A DNA stretch of 64,000 bases, from assembly GCA_944389295.1 (NCBI GenBank), contig CALXLV010000019.1, positions 38,575 to 102,574 of the forward strand, in the 5' to 3' direction. The notes below the pieces were generated by a model. That model saw nothing but the letters and a program-made list of their open reading frames with translations, ran no database searches and had not been told where the DNA came from. Made by a program: the position numbers and the translations under genes. The DNA is from an uncultured Spirochaetaceae bacterium. GTDB lineage: Bacteria; Spirochaetota; Spirochaetia; Sphaerochaetales; Sphaerochaetaceae. This document shows positions 1 through 8,540 of the stretch, in pieces (within the stretch, counting starts at the first letter, position 1; the number at the start of each line of letters is the position of its first letter).

Positions 1-277
1 AGGCAAGGAAGCCGCAGCGGAAGATGGGGTGGCGCAGAAAGCGGGGCGGCGCTGCGTTGCGGGAGAGTTTCAGCTTCCTCCCCAGCAGTTCCAGCAGCTG
101 CCCGCGTCCGCAGTAACGGCTGCAGTAGGCTTTGCTGCCGCCGAAGATGGCGATGAGGAGAGGGATGCAGAAGAACAGCATTCCCAGCCATGCGAAGAGA
201 ATGTTGAACAGCCCGAGTATCAGATAGGTGAGTTCAGCGATCCAGAGATAATCATACCATTTTCTGTTCTGCTTCAT
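1..277 (-). CDS. Polytopic membrane protein, iron-sulfur-type, partial (runs off left edge)
   Basis: Only the first 92 codons are present; the 3' end lies outside the window. The product starts MKQNRKWYDYLWIAELTYLI and has two hydrophobic segments (about residues 10-30 and 32-46), followed by a Cys-containing motif, YCSRYCGRGQLLELLG (about 51-66), and a basic stretch. The start overlaps the ferredoxin stop by four bases (ATGA), so the two are translationally coupled. From memory, membrane proteins with this CxRYCGRGQ motif beside a small 2[4Fe-4S] ferredoxin occur in other gut anaerobes, and they resemble NapH/YccM-like ferredoxin-type membrane proteins. The reaction is unknown. A membrane electron-transfer role is inferred from the motif and the neighbour only. 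Confidence 0.6.
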   Translation of the reverse strand, partial: MKQNRKWYDYLWIAELTYLILGLFNILFAWLGMLFFCIPLLIAIFGGSKAYCSRYCGRGQLLELLGRKLKLSRNAAPPRFLRHPIFRCGFLA

Positions 278-480
278 TGTGCGTCATTCCTTTTCACGAT
301 CTCAATCACAGCTGCCGGACAGACTTCAGCGCATTTGCCGCAGCCGACACATTTCTTCTCATCAACGCGTGCAGTGATGCCTCTGAAAATCTGTATTGCA
401 TTCACCGGACAGACTCGAACGCAGCAGCCGCAGGCGACGCACTCCTTTCCGATTCTGGAAATTCTCAATGATAGGGGCAT
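274..480 (-). CDS. Small 2[4Fe-4S] ferredoxin
   Basis: This 68-residue protein has two classical four-cysteine cluster motifs, CVACGCCVRVCP (about residues 14-25) and CVGCGKCAEVCP (about 44-55). That is the bacterial 2[4Fe-4S] ferredoxin pattern of a low-potential cytosolic electron carrier. I start it at 480 (MPLSLRIS) because a GGAG lies about 8 bases upstream; the frame stays open to 543, but the extra residues are not ferredoxin-like and have no ribosome site. It overlaps the downstream membrane protein by four bases, so the two probably work together in electron transfer to or from the membrane. A dedicated partner enzyme cannot be named from this fragment. Confidence 0.85.
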   Translation of the reverse strand: MPLSLRISRIGKECVACGCCVRVCPVNAIQIFRGITARVDEKKCVGCGKCAEVCPAAVIEIVKRNDAQ

Positions 481-835
481 ATGTACTCCAATAATTAAGT
501 AATTAATATATTGCTTATATACTACAGCATCATTTCTCGTCAAGCAGAGAAACTGAACAGCTGCGCATTCATAACTAGGTGAAATAGTGGAGGCGGACAG
601 TAGTTGGTGTATTCGTCTAATATGATATATATTTGTAATATAATATTCCTTAGACGGGCTTATATTATCTTTAAATATTAATAAATCTGGAGGTAATAAA
701 GAGCAGGACGCAATGCCAATAGGATGTGCTTACTGTATTCTGCTGTCTCTTCTTCTGTTTGGTGTTTTGCCATTTGTATTTTTATAAATATGTCAGGCGT
801 ACTTTTTCATGCAGTCCATGGCAGAACGGCATGAA
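481..835. other. AT-rich intergenic region, possible 24-residue hydrophobic peptide at 713-787
   Basis: There is no ordinary gene between the ferredoxin and the desulfoferrodoxin terminator. The stretch 600-690 is very AT-rich, with TATAAT-like hexamers near 640. A GGAGG lies at 689-693 and an AGGA at 705-708. From 713 a short frame encodes MPIGCAYCILLSLLLFGVLP and four more residues, a single hydrophobic helix ending at 787. It could be a small membrane peptide, but coding evidence is weak. A perfect 12-base inverted repeat (801-812 with 829-840) follows. Confidence 0.25.
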
Positions 836-858
836 AAAGTCCCGGTTTCCCGGGACTT
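836..858 (-). terminator. Rho-independent terminator of desulfoferrodoxin
   Basis: On the minus strand, a 9-bp perfect stem (850-858 with 837-845) with a four-base GAAA loop is followed directly by a T-run. It lies just downstream of the desulfoferrodoxin stop. The T-run is also part of the other inverted repeat at 801-840, so the two hairpins are mutually exclusive. Confidence 0.85.
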
Positions 859-877
859 GTGAGTGCGAGAGTTTTCC

Positions 878-1252
878 TCAGGCTTTCCAGAGGCTGTGGA
901 GATTGCAGTATGCGTATGCTGCCTCTACCTCGTCTCCGTCGGTTATCATGAATACTGCCTCGGGCTTGTCTCCCGGCTTCAGGCACTTGCGCTGGTTCCC
1001 TTCCTTTGTCTGGAGGGATATCCACTCGATGTAGTGCTCGGGAAGCATCGGATGCTCTACAGCTCCGACAGTCACAGTTACCTTGTTTCCCTCAATCTTG
1101 CACACGGGCACATGCTTCTCTTGAGCCGCATCCGTTGTTCCGGGAATTATCTCCTGCATCTTCTCTCCGCAGCATACCACAGGCACTCCCTTGTCCCTGA
1201 CCATCGCGATGATGTTGCCGCAGTGCTTGCAGATATAGAATTTCTGTTCCAT
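878..1252 (-). CDS. dfx: Desulfoferrodoxin (2Fe superoxide reductase)
   Basis: This 124-residue protein reduces superoxide to peroxide without releasing oxygen, a standard defence in anaerobes. The N-terminal desulforedoxin domain has the four cysteines of the FeCys4 centre I (C8, C11, C27, C28). The superoxide reductase domain follows, with centre II ligands H47, H67 (in VEHPM), H73, C116 and H119, and the E-K pair preceding H47 that assists catalysis. Every ligand is present, so it should be active. I start at 1252 because AGGAGG lies 5-6 bases upstream; ten more in-frame codons upstream are not family-like. It is monocistronic, with a likely promoter at 1305-1332 and a strong terminator. 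Electrons probably come from rubredoxin or another small redox protein not seen here. Confidence 0.95.
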   Translation of the reverse strand: MEQKFYICKHCGNIIAMVRDKGVPVVCCGEKMQEIIPGTTDAAQEKHVPVCKIEGNKVTVTVGAVEHPMLPEHYIEWISLQTKEGNQRKCLKPGDKPEAVFMITDGDEVEAAYAYCNLHSLWKA

Positions 1253-1304
1253 AGTTTTCCTCCTGTGCCGGGGCATGAGCACTCCGGCATGTAGATATCC
1301 ATAA

Positions 1305-1332
1305 TATATAACGGCTTTGCGCTGCCGTCCAA
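1305..1332 (-). promoter_or_regulatory. Probable promoter of desulfoferrodoxin
   Basis: On the minus strand, TTGGAC (1332-1327) and TATATA (1310-1305) are separated by 16 bases. The -10 region is AT-rich and repetitive and could hold a redox regulator site, but no clear operator is visible. The promoter gives a leader of about 45 bases with a good ribosome site. Confidence 0.5.
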
Positions 1333-1344
1333 TAGGAGGGAAGT

Positions 1345-2226
1345 TCAGAAGTCCGGCTTCCGGCCCAGTTTCTCTATTGTGTATCTAAGGAAATCAAGGG
1401 AGGCGGGACTGGCGATGCGGTCTGCGCTGAGCGCGGCATAGATCGGCATTTCCACCTCAGGCTTTATCGGTATGATGGGAGTGTCCAGCGATTCGAGGAG
1501 CTTTACCGCAGGTACGATCGCGATTCCGAAGCCTGCGGCGGCAAGGCCTGCAAGGACGAGCACTTCCTCATCCTCATACGCCTCTTCGGGCATCCTGCCG
1601 ATGGAATGGTAGGCATCTTCTACGATCGTCCTCATTCCCGTTCCTTTTGAATAATGTATAAGAGGGTAGGGCAGAGTATCTTCAAGGGTGACAGATTCCC
1701 TCTCCGCAAGCGGGTGTCCCTTCGGAACAGCGAGCGCGAGTTTCATCGAGAAGAGGTAGTGCGGCACGAACTTTCCGGAGGAGGGGACGTCGGAGACGAA
1801 CGCTATGTCTGTTCTTCCTTCCGTGAGCGCGTCGAGAAGTTCTCCTGTTCGTCCTGAGGTGAATGTGAGACGGCACTCTCCGTGCGTGCTGCGGTAGGAT
1901 GCGGCAAGCTCCGGAATTGTCTTCGTGCCCAGCGTCCTCATCAGTCCTATTCTGATGGTGCCTATTCCTTCCGCCTCCCTCTGTATCCTCGCGCTTCCCT
2001 CGTCGAGTATCGAGAGCGCGCTTCTTGCCGCGGCGACGAACTGTTCTCCCCATTCTGTAAGCTCCGTGCGGCGTTCGAGGTGGAAGAGCGGCAGCCCAAG
2101 CTCTTTCTCGAGTTCCCGTATCGCATGGCTGATGCTCGGCTGGCTCACTCCCAGCTTCTCCGCCGCTTTAGTGTAATGCTTCGTCTCCGCAAGTGTGAGG
2201 AAGTACCTTATGGATCTGAGTCTCAT
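1345..2226 (-). CDS. LysR-family transcriptional regulator
   Basis: A 293-residue LysR-type regulator. The N-terminal winged HTH (about residues 1-60) contains the typical YTKAAEKLGVSQPSISHAIR recognition region. The periplasmic-binding-like effector domain (about 90-290) includes the usual central GLAAAGFGIAIVP motif. It is divergent from the TRAP operon that starts 264 bases away, and LysR proteins commonly control the divergent gene, so regulation of dctPQM by the transported acid is a reasonable inference. An 18-bp near-palindrome lies in its own promoter spacer. The start at 2226 has no ribosome site, but a TATCAT box ends six bases before it. The effector cannot be deduced. Confidence 0.9.
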   Translation of the reverse strand: MRLRSIRYFLTLAETKHYTKAAEKLGVSQPSISHAIRELEKELGLPLFHLERRTELTEWGEQFVAAARSALSILDEGSARIQREAEGIGTIRIGLMRTLGTKTIPELAASYRSTHGECRLTFTSGRTGELLDALTEGRTDIAFVSDVPSSGKFVPHYLFSMKLALAVPKGHPLAERESVTLEDTLPYPLIHYSKGTGMRTIVEDAYHSIGRMPEEAYEDEEVLVLAGLAAAGFGIAIVPAVKLLESLDTPIIPIKPEVEMPIYAALSADRIASPASLDFLRYTIEKLGRKPDF

Positions 2227-2232
2227 GGCTCA

Positions 2233-2262
2233 ATGATACGGAAAATTTATTCCGGAATGAAT
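2233..2262 (-). promoter_or_regulatory. lysR promoter (leaderless type) with near-palindromic operator
   Basis: On the minus strand, a TATCAT -10 (2238-2233) ends six bases before the ATG at 2226. Overlapping the -35/-10 spacer, at 2245-2262, is ATTTATTCCGGAATGAAT, an 18-bp palindrome with one mismatched pair. LysR proteins bind interrupted dyads and usually repress themselves from such a position, so this is the best candidate operator. Confidence 0.55.
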
Positions 2263-2490
2263 ATGATTAAGTATGTTTATCACTCAGGGAGGGAATAGGT
2301 TTCATGCAAAGAAATGAGTATTCTGCAGATTCATGGATTCTGCATCAAAACCATACATAATGTAATTTCTATGTGCAATATTTGCAGCTGTGATAAACAA
2401 AATGAATTACAGGGCTTGCAACTGCCCATATTTAATGTAAAACTGTCCATTGTGCATTGTTCTGCACTGTTTCTATTCAAGGAGGAAACA

Positions 2491-3492
2491 ATGAAGAAAG
2501 TTTTTGTATTGCTGCTTGCTCTTACAGCAATCATGATCCCTGCTTTCGCACAGGGTGGAAAAGAGAATGGACCGATTGTCCTCACACTTTCCGAGGTTCA
2601 CGCGGAAGGATATCCTACAACTCTCGCTGACTATGAGTTTGCCCGCCTCGTTGAGGAGAGGACCGAGGGAAGAATCAAGATTGACGTCTACTCCGGCGGT
2701 ACGCTCTACGGTGAGGAGACAGGTTCGATCGAAGCTCTTCAGATCGGTGACCTTGCATTCGCAAGAGTTTCCGCTTCTCCTGTTGCCTCCTACGTTCCCG
2801 CTCTCAACGTGATCCAGCTTCCCTATCTCTACAGGGACGGCGAGCACATGTGGCAGGTTCTCAACAGCGATATCGGACAGAACATGCTTGTTGAGATTCA
2901 GGCTTCCGGCTCAGGTCTTGTAGGTCTCTGCTACTATGATGCCGGTGCTAGAAGCTTCTATACAAAGACCCCTGTCTACTCTGTAGACGATATGGCCGGC
3001 CTCAAGATCAGACTCCAGAACAATGCGATGATGGTTGAGATGGTACAGCTTCTCGGCGGCAACGGCGTTACCGGAATCGGACCCAATGATGTCTACTCCG
3101 CTATCCAGCAGGGCACAATCGACGGCGCTGAGAACAACTGGCCTACATATGAGTCTATGGGCGACTACCAGGTAGCTCCTTACTTCATCCTTGACGGACA
3201 CACGAGAGTTCCTGAGATCCTCCTCGCATCCGAGGCTGTTCTCAATACTCTTGATCCGGCTGATGTCGAGATTATCAAGGAGTGCGCAAAGGAGACTCAG
3301 GCATACGAGATTGAGCAGTGGGCTCTCCGCGAGAAGTCTTCTGAGGAGAAGGTTGTCTCTGAGGGCGTAACTGTATGCGAGCTCACACCGGAAGCTCTTG
3401 CAGAGTTCCAGGAGAGAATGGCTCCGATCTATGAGGAGTACGGCGCAGGCTACGAGGATCTCATCGCTCTGATTCAGAACATGGGACTTTGA
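2491..3492 (+). CDS. dctP: TRAP transporter substrate-binding protein, DctP family
   Basis: A 333-residue periplasmic binding protein of a TRAP transporter, which delivers a carboxylate-type solute to the DctQM membrane complex for sodium-driven uptake. It begins with a clear signal peptide (KKVFVLLLALTAIMIPAFA). The DctP fold follows, with the usual arginine-containing segment around GLKIRLQNNAMM that binds the substrate carboxylate. GGAGG sits 6 bases before this start; the frame is open upstream from 2314, but that part is not protein-like. It is first in the dctPQM operon, and a terminator-like hairpin after it should make it more abundant than the membrane subunits. The substrate is not identifiable. 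Confidence 0.93.
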   Translation: MKKVFVLLLALTAIMIPAFAQGGKENGPIVLTLSEVHAEGYPTTLADYEFARLVEERTEGRIKIDVYSGGTLYGEETGSIEALQIGDLAFARVSASPVASYVPALNVIQLPYLYRDGEHMWQVLNSDIGQNMLVEIQASGSGLVGLCYYDAGARSFYTKTPVYSVDDMAGLKIRLQNNAMMVEMVQLLGGNGVTGIGPNDVYSAIQQGTIDGAENNWPTYESMGDYQVAPYFILDGHTRVPEILLASEAVLNTLDPADVEIIKECAKETQAYEIEQWALREKSSEEKVVSEGVTVCELTPEALAEFQERMAPIYEEYGAGYEDLIALIQNMGL

Positions 3493-3514
3493 TCTTTATA
3501 ACTGAATCCTTTGA

Positions 3515-3545
3515 CGGGGAGTAGAGTGATTTACTCCCCGTTTTC
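3515..3545 (+). terminator. Attenuating hairpin between dctP and dctQ
   Basis: A 9-bp perfect stem (3515-3523 with 3532-3540) with an 8-base loop is followed by TTTTC. It lies between binding protein and permease genes of the same operon. Partial termination here would favour binding-protein mRNA, the usual stoichiometry for such transporters. Confidence 0.75.
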
Positions 3546-3568
3546 GGGTTCATTCAAGGGGGCGGACT

Positions 3569-4222
3569 ATGTCCGATTCATCAAAATTCAGAGAATGGGC
3601 TCTGAAGAACAAGCTGGCAATCGACAGATCCAGGGAAGTGAGGGCGAGGGACTACGTCATACTCGTGAATCACTGGTGCCATAAGGTGCTCCTGACGATC
3701 GCCCAGATTGCGGTTATCATCATGCTCTGCACGGTGTTCATGAATGTCGTGCTTCGCTTCTGTTTCAATTCGGGAATCACATGGGCTGAGGAAATCCCGA
3801 GTCTCCTCGTTACCCTCTTCACGTTCCTGGCATGCGCCATCGGCGTGAGGGACCACATGCACATCTCCGTCACCATCATCTACAACAGATGCAGGAAGGG
3901 AGGGGCGATGAGGAAATTCATGGATATACTCGTCGATGTCTCGACGCTTGTCTGCGGCATATTCCTCCTCTATTACGGATGGAAGTATGTCTCGATGCTT
4001 CTCGGCAAGCCGGGTGTGCTTCCTATGACAGGATGGCCGACATGGATCAAGTATGTTCCCGCGCCTGTATGCGGCTTCATCATGACATTCGATTCAATCC
4101 TCTTCCTTACAGGACTCATCAAGCCTGAGGACCTCCTGTACAGCGAGCCGGAGGTTGACTACCAGGAGCTTGTCAAGCAGCAGGCTGCTGAACTCGCTGC
4201 GGCAAAGGGAGGTAAGAACTGA
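3569..4222 (+). CDS. dctQ: TRAP transporter small permease, DctQ family
   Basis: A 217-residue protein with four hydrophobic helices (about residues 38-60, 72-92, 108-135 and 150-170), the DctQ topology. The W-A-E-E-I motif after the second helix region is typical. It pairs with DctM in the inner membrane and is needed for TRAP transport. The N-terminal 30 residues and the Ala/Glu-rich tail are cytosolic extensions. A GGGGGCGG ribosome site precedes ATG 3569. The stop overlaps the dctM start (TGATG), so the two membrane subunits are translationally coupled. Confidence 0.92.
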   Translation: MSDSSKFREWALKNKLAIDRSREVRARDYVILVNHWCHKVLLTIAQIAVIIMLCTVFMNVVLRFCFNSGITWAEEIPSLLVTLFTFLACAIGVRDHMHISVTIIYNRCRKGGAMRKFMDILVDVSTLVCGIFLLYYGWKYVSMLLGKPGVLPMTGWPTWIKYVPAPVCGFIMTFDSILFLTGLIKPEDLLYSEPEVDYQELVKQQAAELAAAKGGKN

Positions 4223-5628
4223 TGTCAGCTACATTGATTGCAGGAATCGTGCTTATCGGAGGCTTCTTCCTCCTGATGGCATTCAAGGTGCCTGTTACCT
4301 TCGCAATGCTTCTCTCCACTGTCGCTTCGACGGTGTTCATCCCAGGAACCAACCCCACGACGATGATCAGAATGATGATAGACGGCGTCAGTAACTTCAC
4401 GATGCTCGCCATCCCGTTCTTCATCGTAATGGGTGAGATAATGGCTGTCGGCCAGATATCCGACAAGATCGTCGATCTCGCCAATCTCGCGGTAGGACGC
4501 TTCCGCGGCGGTCTGGCATATGTGAACTGTCTCGACTCGATGTTCTTCGGAGGAATCTCCGGTTCGGCTGTCGCTGACGTATCCTCACTCGGCTCCGTCG
4601 TCATCCCGATGATGGTAAAGCAGGGATATGACAGGGAGTTCACGGTAGGTCTTACGGTAACGACATCATGCCAGGGCGTTCTCATCCCGCCATCGCACAA
4701 CATGGTTATCTACGCGCTTGCCGCAGGCGGCGGTGTCTCGATCGGCCAGCTCTTCTATGCCGGGTTCGCGCCTGGAATCGCTCTCGGCCTGTCATTCATG
4801 TTCGTCTGCTGGATTCTCGGAAAGAAGTACAACTTCCCGAAGGGCGACAAGATGTTCAAGAATGACCGCGTAAGGTGGATCAGCTTCGCGAAGAACAGTG
4901 GAAAGAGCGGCAAGATGGCAGAGGGAGACGGATGGTTCCGCCTTGCTCTCGGTTCATTCGACATCGAGCTCGGAAAGTGCATGCAGGTTGTGATCAACGC
5001 CATCCTTCCGATGTTCACGCTCGTCATCATCCTTGTTGGAACAGGTGCCGGTGTGTTCACTGCGACAGAGAGCTCCGCTGTTGCCTGCTTCTACACCTTC
5101 ATCCTCACATACTTCGTGTTCCGCACCGATAAGATCAGGAACTTCGGCAATGTCATAAAGAACTCGCTCAAGACACTTGCCGTCGTCCTCACTCTCATCG
5201 CTACGGCCAAGGCGTTCGCCTATATGATGACAAGGCTCAGAATACCTGCAGCCATCACCAACGGCCTCATCGGATTCTCCGACAACCCGTTCGTGATCTT
5301 CCTCATCATCAATATCCTGCTGCTCATCCTCGGATGCTTCATGGATATGGCTCCGCTTATCATGATAATGACTCCTATCCTCCTTCCTGTTGTTCAGGAG
5401 CTGGGTATGAGCACCGTGCACTTCGGAATCATGCTTATCTTCAACCTCGCCATCGGACTCTGCACGCCGCCTGTCGGTTCTGCTCTCTTTGTTGGCTGTG
5501 CTGTCGGAAAGACTACGCTGGAGAACACGTCGAAGAAGATGCTGCCGCTCTTCGCGGTCATGGTCATCGTGCTTCTCATCGTCACATATCTCCCGTATGT
5601 CGCGAAGATTCCTCTGTTCGGATACTGA
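4222..5628 (+). CDS. dctM: TRAP transporter large permease, DctM family
   Basis: A 468-residue polytopic protein with about twelve hydrophobic segments and the conserved DctM features: a FGGISGSAVADVSS segment near residue 110 and a second half with MDMAPLIMIMTPILLP and GLCTPPVG. It is the sodium-coupled translocation subunit. The N-terminal half carries a hydrophilic cytosolic insertion (about residues 197-240, with KNDRVRWISF), which makes it slightly longer than the common 425-430 residues. It is last in the operon and followed by a hairpin at 5649-5670. The substrate is presumably a dicarboxylate or sugar acid. Confidence 0.93.
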   Translation: MSATLIAGIVLIGGFFLLMAFKVPVTFAMLLSTVASTVFIPGTNPTTMIRMMIDGVSNFTMLAIPFFIVMGEIMAVGQISDKIVDLANLAVGRFRGGLAYVNCLDSMFFGGISGSAVADVSSLGSVVIPMMVKQGYDREFTVGLTVTTSCQGVLIPPSHNMVIYALAAGGGVSIGQLFYAGFAPGIALGLSFMFVCWILGKKYNFPKGDKMFKNDRVRWISFAKNSGKSGKMAEGDGWFRLALGSFDIELGKCMQVVINAILPMFTLVIILVGTGAGVFTATESSAVACFYTFILTYFVFRTDKIRNFGNVIKNSLKTLAVVLTLIATAKAFAYMMTRLRIPAAITNGLIGFSDNPFVIFLIINILLLILGCFMDMAPLIMIMTPILLPVVQELGMSTVHFGIMLIFNLAIGLCTPPVGSALFVGCAVGKTTLENTSKKMLPLFAVMVIVLLIVTYLPYVAKIPLFGY

Positions 5629-5648
5629 TATCCGCGGAAAGAAAAGAG

Positions 5649-5670
5649 GCCTGCTTCTCCGGAAGCAGGC
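5649..5670 (+). terminator. Hairpin after dctM
   Basis: A perfect 9-bp stem (5649-5657 with 5662-5670) with a TCCG loop lies between dctM and trkA. The following bases are not a proper T-run (TTCGCTGTC), so termination may be inefficient or Rho-assisted. Confidence 0.55.
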
Positions 5671-5695
5671 TTCGCTGTCAATATAAAGTTTTTCT

Positions 5696-7057
5696 ATGAA
5701 TATTCTTATCATAGGCGCCGGCCGCAGAGGTCTGAGGATAGGGCGCCATCTTATTGAAGAGAACAAATCGGTCACATTCCTTGACTCATCGATGTCGCGC
5801 TGCCAGGGCGCGCAGGCGAAGCTAGACTGCATGGCAGTATGCGGTTCCGCCACGAACATAAACAGGCTTATAGAGGCCGGAATAGAGGATGCGGACACCG
5901 TGATAGCGGTGACGAACTCAGATGAGGTCAACATCGTGAGCTGCGGCATAGTCGCGGCGAATTTTCCCAATGTCAAGACTACGATCGCGGCGATACGCTC
6001 GATCACATACATGGGTGAGGAGGGATACTCCTCAAATCATCTGCTGGGGATAACTCATATCATCAATCCCGATCAGGAGGGTGCGCTGAGAATTGCTGAC
6101 ACAATCCGCAACGGACTCTACCATGACACGATAATCTTCCCCGGAACGGATTTCTTCCTCTTCACCGCCACGGCGGGAAGGGAGTCCCACTACTCGAACA
6201 GGAGCGTCGCCGATATAAAGAAGTACGCCTCCTACCGCTTCGTCCTCACTGGAATAAACCGCAGAGGCAATCTGATAGTCCCGTCAGGCGATACGGTGAT
6301 ACGTCCCGGCGATGTGATCTCATTCGTCTCGGACGACGAGAGCGCATATGCCGAGCTGAGCCCAACGGGAGACGTGAGGAAGTACCAGGTTCCGGACAGG
6401 ATAATAATAGTCGGAGCCACACGCGTGGCGCGCTTTCTGCTCCTCACATTCTCTCCCGGAGAGAGAAAGAAAGTCACTCTGATAGAGAAGGACGGAGCCA
6501 TCGCGGAGGAGTTCGCATCGCTCTTTCCTGAAATCCTCGTGCTCAATACCGCGATCACGGATGAGCAGGTGTGGGAGGAGGAGGACCTCGGCTCCGCCGA
6601 CCTCTTCATAAGCCTCACGGAGAACGATGAGCTGAACATAGTCACTTCCAGCTATGCCAAGCGCATAGGCGTGAGACGTTCGATCGCGATGATAAAGACC
6701 AACACCAACTACTGCCAGTTTGCGCAGAGCCTCGATGTCGATCTCGCCCTCTCGATCACGGATGTCACCGTTGATTCCCTGATACGCTATCTCAGGGGAA
6801 GCGGAGTCTCTGCGATGCATACGCTCTTCAACGGGCAGGAGGAGGTCTACGAGTATGTCGTCCAGCCCACGTTCAGATATCTTGGCAAAGCGCTCAAGGA
6901 CGTGAAGTTCAGCAGCAGGATAATCATTGCGGGAGTGTCGAAGCCGGACGGAACTTCTGTCGTCCCTGACGGCAACTATGTATTCTCCGCCGATGACAAG
7001 CTCATCCTTGCCGTCGCACATAAAGATAGCGAGTATCTTCAGGAGCTGTTCTCATAA
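5696..7057 (+). CDS. trkA: Trk potassium uptake regulatory subunit TrkA
   Basis: A 453-residue cytosolic protein with two tandem RCK units. The first begins with a Rossmann nucleotide motif, IIGAGRRGLRIGRHL (residues 4-18). The first RCK_C domain ends near 215; a second Rossmann-like half (IIIVGATRVARF) has lost the full glycine motif, as often seen in TrkA. It gates the TrkH channel in response to nucleotides, and RCK_C domains are common c-di-AMP receptors. It overlaps trkH by one base (TAATG). No Shine-Dalgarno is visible; TATAAA ends eight bases before the start, so it could have its own leaderless promoter after the dctM hairpin. Confidence 0.93.
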   Translation: MNILIIGAGRRGLRIGRHLIEENKSVTFLDSSMSRCQGAQAKLDCMAVCGSATNINRLIEAGIEDADTVIAVTNSDEVNIVSCGIVAANFPNVKTTIAAIRSITYMGEEGYSSNHLLGITHIINPDQEGALRIADTIRNGLYHDTIIFPGTDFFLFTATAGRESHYSNRSVADIKKYASYRFVLTGINRRGNLIVPSGDTVIRPGDVISFVSDDESAYAELSPTGDVRKYQVPDRIIIVGATRVARFLLLTFSPGERKKVTLIEKDGAIAEEFASLFPEILVLNTAITDEQVWEEEDLGSADLFISLTENDELNIVTSSYAKRIGVRRSIAMIKTNTNYCQFAQSLDVDLALSITDVTVDSLIRYLRGSGVSAMHTLFNGQEEVYEYVVQPTFRYLGKALKDVKFSSRIIIAGVSKPDGTSVVPDGNYVFSADDKLILAVAHKDSEYLQELFS

Positions 7058-8505
7058 TGCATTTCAGATCTGTTCTAAGACTTCTGGCGCTGATACAGCT
7101 TCTCATTGCGGCATTCATGATGATTCCGCTCGCTCTGTCTGTAGGATACGGCGAGCCTGAGGCGTTCGATGCGTTCGCCCGCACGATAGGCGGTGTGGTA
7201 ATCGCCGCGGTCATCATACTCCTCATCACGCGAAAGGAGAGTGTGACGATATCGGCGAAGGACAGCTACCTCCTTGTGACGCTCACCTGGGTGTTCGCCG
7301 CGGGCATCGGGGCTGTTCCTCTCTATCTCACGGGCACGATGCCGACTTATGTCAGCAGCTACTTCGAGATAATGTCGGGCTTTACGACTACCGGAGCGAC
7401 GGCGCTTCCCGTGATAGAGGACAAGATGAAGTCCATCCTCTTCTGGCGCAACATGACCAACTGGCTCGGCGGAATGGGCATCGTCGTGCTTTTTGTAGCG
7501 ATCAGGCCGTTCATGGGTATAAAGGGGATGAACCTCGCCAATGCCGAGATGGTCGGTCCTACGAAGGACAAGCTCACTCCCAAGATTCAGCAGACTGCCT
7601 TCGCGCTCTGGGCGATCTATGTCGTCATCTCGTTCGTGCAGGTTATGCTGCTCTGGATAAAGATACCTCTCTTCGATGCCGTCACCGTCATGTTCGGAAC
7701 GATGGGAGCCGCGGGATTCACTCCCAAGAACGCATCGATCGGAGGATATCATTCGCCTTATGTCGATGTCGTCTGCATCGTATTCATGCTGCTCGCCGGA
7801 GCGAACTTCTCCCTCTACTTCAAGCTGATGCAGGGGAAGGTGAGGCAGGTCGCGCGCGATGCGGAGCTGCGCAACTATCTTGCGATAGTCACCGTATTCA
7901 CCCTTCTGATAACCCTCAACCTGATGTCGAGGAACACCTACGGAAATTTCCTCACGGCGCTCAGGTATGCGGCATTCCATGTCGTATCGATCATCACGAC
8001 AACGGGTTTCTCGACGTACGACTACAACTTCTGGCCGGCTTTCTCGAAAACGCTTCTGATAATCCTCTTCTTCATCGGAGGATGCGCGGGTTCAACCGGA
8101 GGCGGCATAAAGGTCGTGAGGATATCCGCGCTGATGACGCTTGCGAAGAACAGCATCAGGCGCCGCCTGCATCCCAGTGCGGTACTCCCGTCAAGGCTGG
8201 GCGACACGATACTTTCTCAGGATACGATAATCTCCATAGCCGGCTTCACAGCCGCTTACATACTGACGGGATTCGTGGGCACGCTGCTGCTGTCGCTCTC
8301 CGAGTACGACTTTGAGACGTGCTTCTCCGCCTCCTTCCAGTTTCTTGGCAACATAGGAATAGGAATGGGGGATGCCGGTCCTGCTGGAAACTTCTCGATA
8401 TTCAGCGATCCGCTTCTTGCCGTGGCATCGTTTCTGATGCTCGTGGGCAGATTGGAGCTCTTCACCGTCTACGCGCTCTTCACGCGGAGCTTCTGGAAGA
8501 AGTAG
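7057..8505 (+). CDS. trkH: Trk potassium channel subunit TrkH
   Basis: A 482-residue membrane channel of the TrkH/KtrB superfamily. The four pore-loop repeats are visible with their selectivity-filter glycines: FTTTGATALP (about residue 108), GAAGFTPKN (about 223), ITTTGFSTYD (about 315) and CAGSTGGG (about 348). All four filters look intact. With TrkA it forms the potassium uptake system; the one-base overlap ensures coupled synthesis. A terminator follows. The diadenylate cyclase gene at 53.7 kb is a plausible functional partner through c-di-AMP. Confidence 0.95.
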   Translation: MHFRSVLRLLALIQLLIAAFMMIPLALSVGYGEPEAFDAFARTIGGVVIAAVIILLITRKESVTISAKDSYLLVTLTWVFAAGIGAVPLYLTGTMPTYVSSYFEIMSGFTTTGATALPVIEDKMKSILFWRNMTNWLGGMGIVVLFVAIRPFMGIKGMNLANAEMVGPTKDKLTPKIQQTAFALWAIYVVISFVQVMLLWIKIPLFDAVTVMFGTMGAAGFTPKNASIGGYHSPYVDVVCIVFMLLAGANFSLYFKLMQGKVRQVARDAELRNYLAIVTVFTLLITLNLMSRNTYGNFLTALRYAAFHVVSIITTTGFSTYDYNFWPAFSKTLLIILFFIGGCAGSTGGGIKVVRISALMTLAKNSIRRRLHPSAVLPSRLGDTILSQDTIISIAGFTAAYILTGFVGTLLLSLSEYDFETCFSASFQFLGNIGIGMGDAGPAGNFSIFSDPLLAVASFLMLVGRLELFTVYALFTRSFWKK

Positions 8506-8511
8506 TCCTAT

Positions 8512-8540
8512 CCCCGCATCTCAGAATGCGGGGTTCATTT
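8512..8540 (+). terminator. Terminator of trkAH
   Basis: An 8-bp stem (8512-8519 with 8526-8533), a 6-base loop, then TTCATTTT. It lies between the convergent trkH and MATE genes and overlaps the end of the MATE frame. The T-rich side is on the plus strand, so it serves trkH. Confidence 0.75.

Noticed and set aside
2314..2490. Longer DctP with an upstream start
   Set aside because: The signal peptide and GGAGG ribosome site define ATG 2491; the upstream part is AT-rich leader sequence.
4954..6012. Long open frame on the minus strand across dctM and trkA
   Set aside because: Mirror of two well-supported genes; composition is charged, low-complexity and without domains.
7075..7980. Minus-strand open frame opposite trkH
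   Set aside because: Arg/Glu/His-rich antisense artefact of a codon-biased gene.
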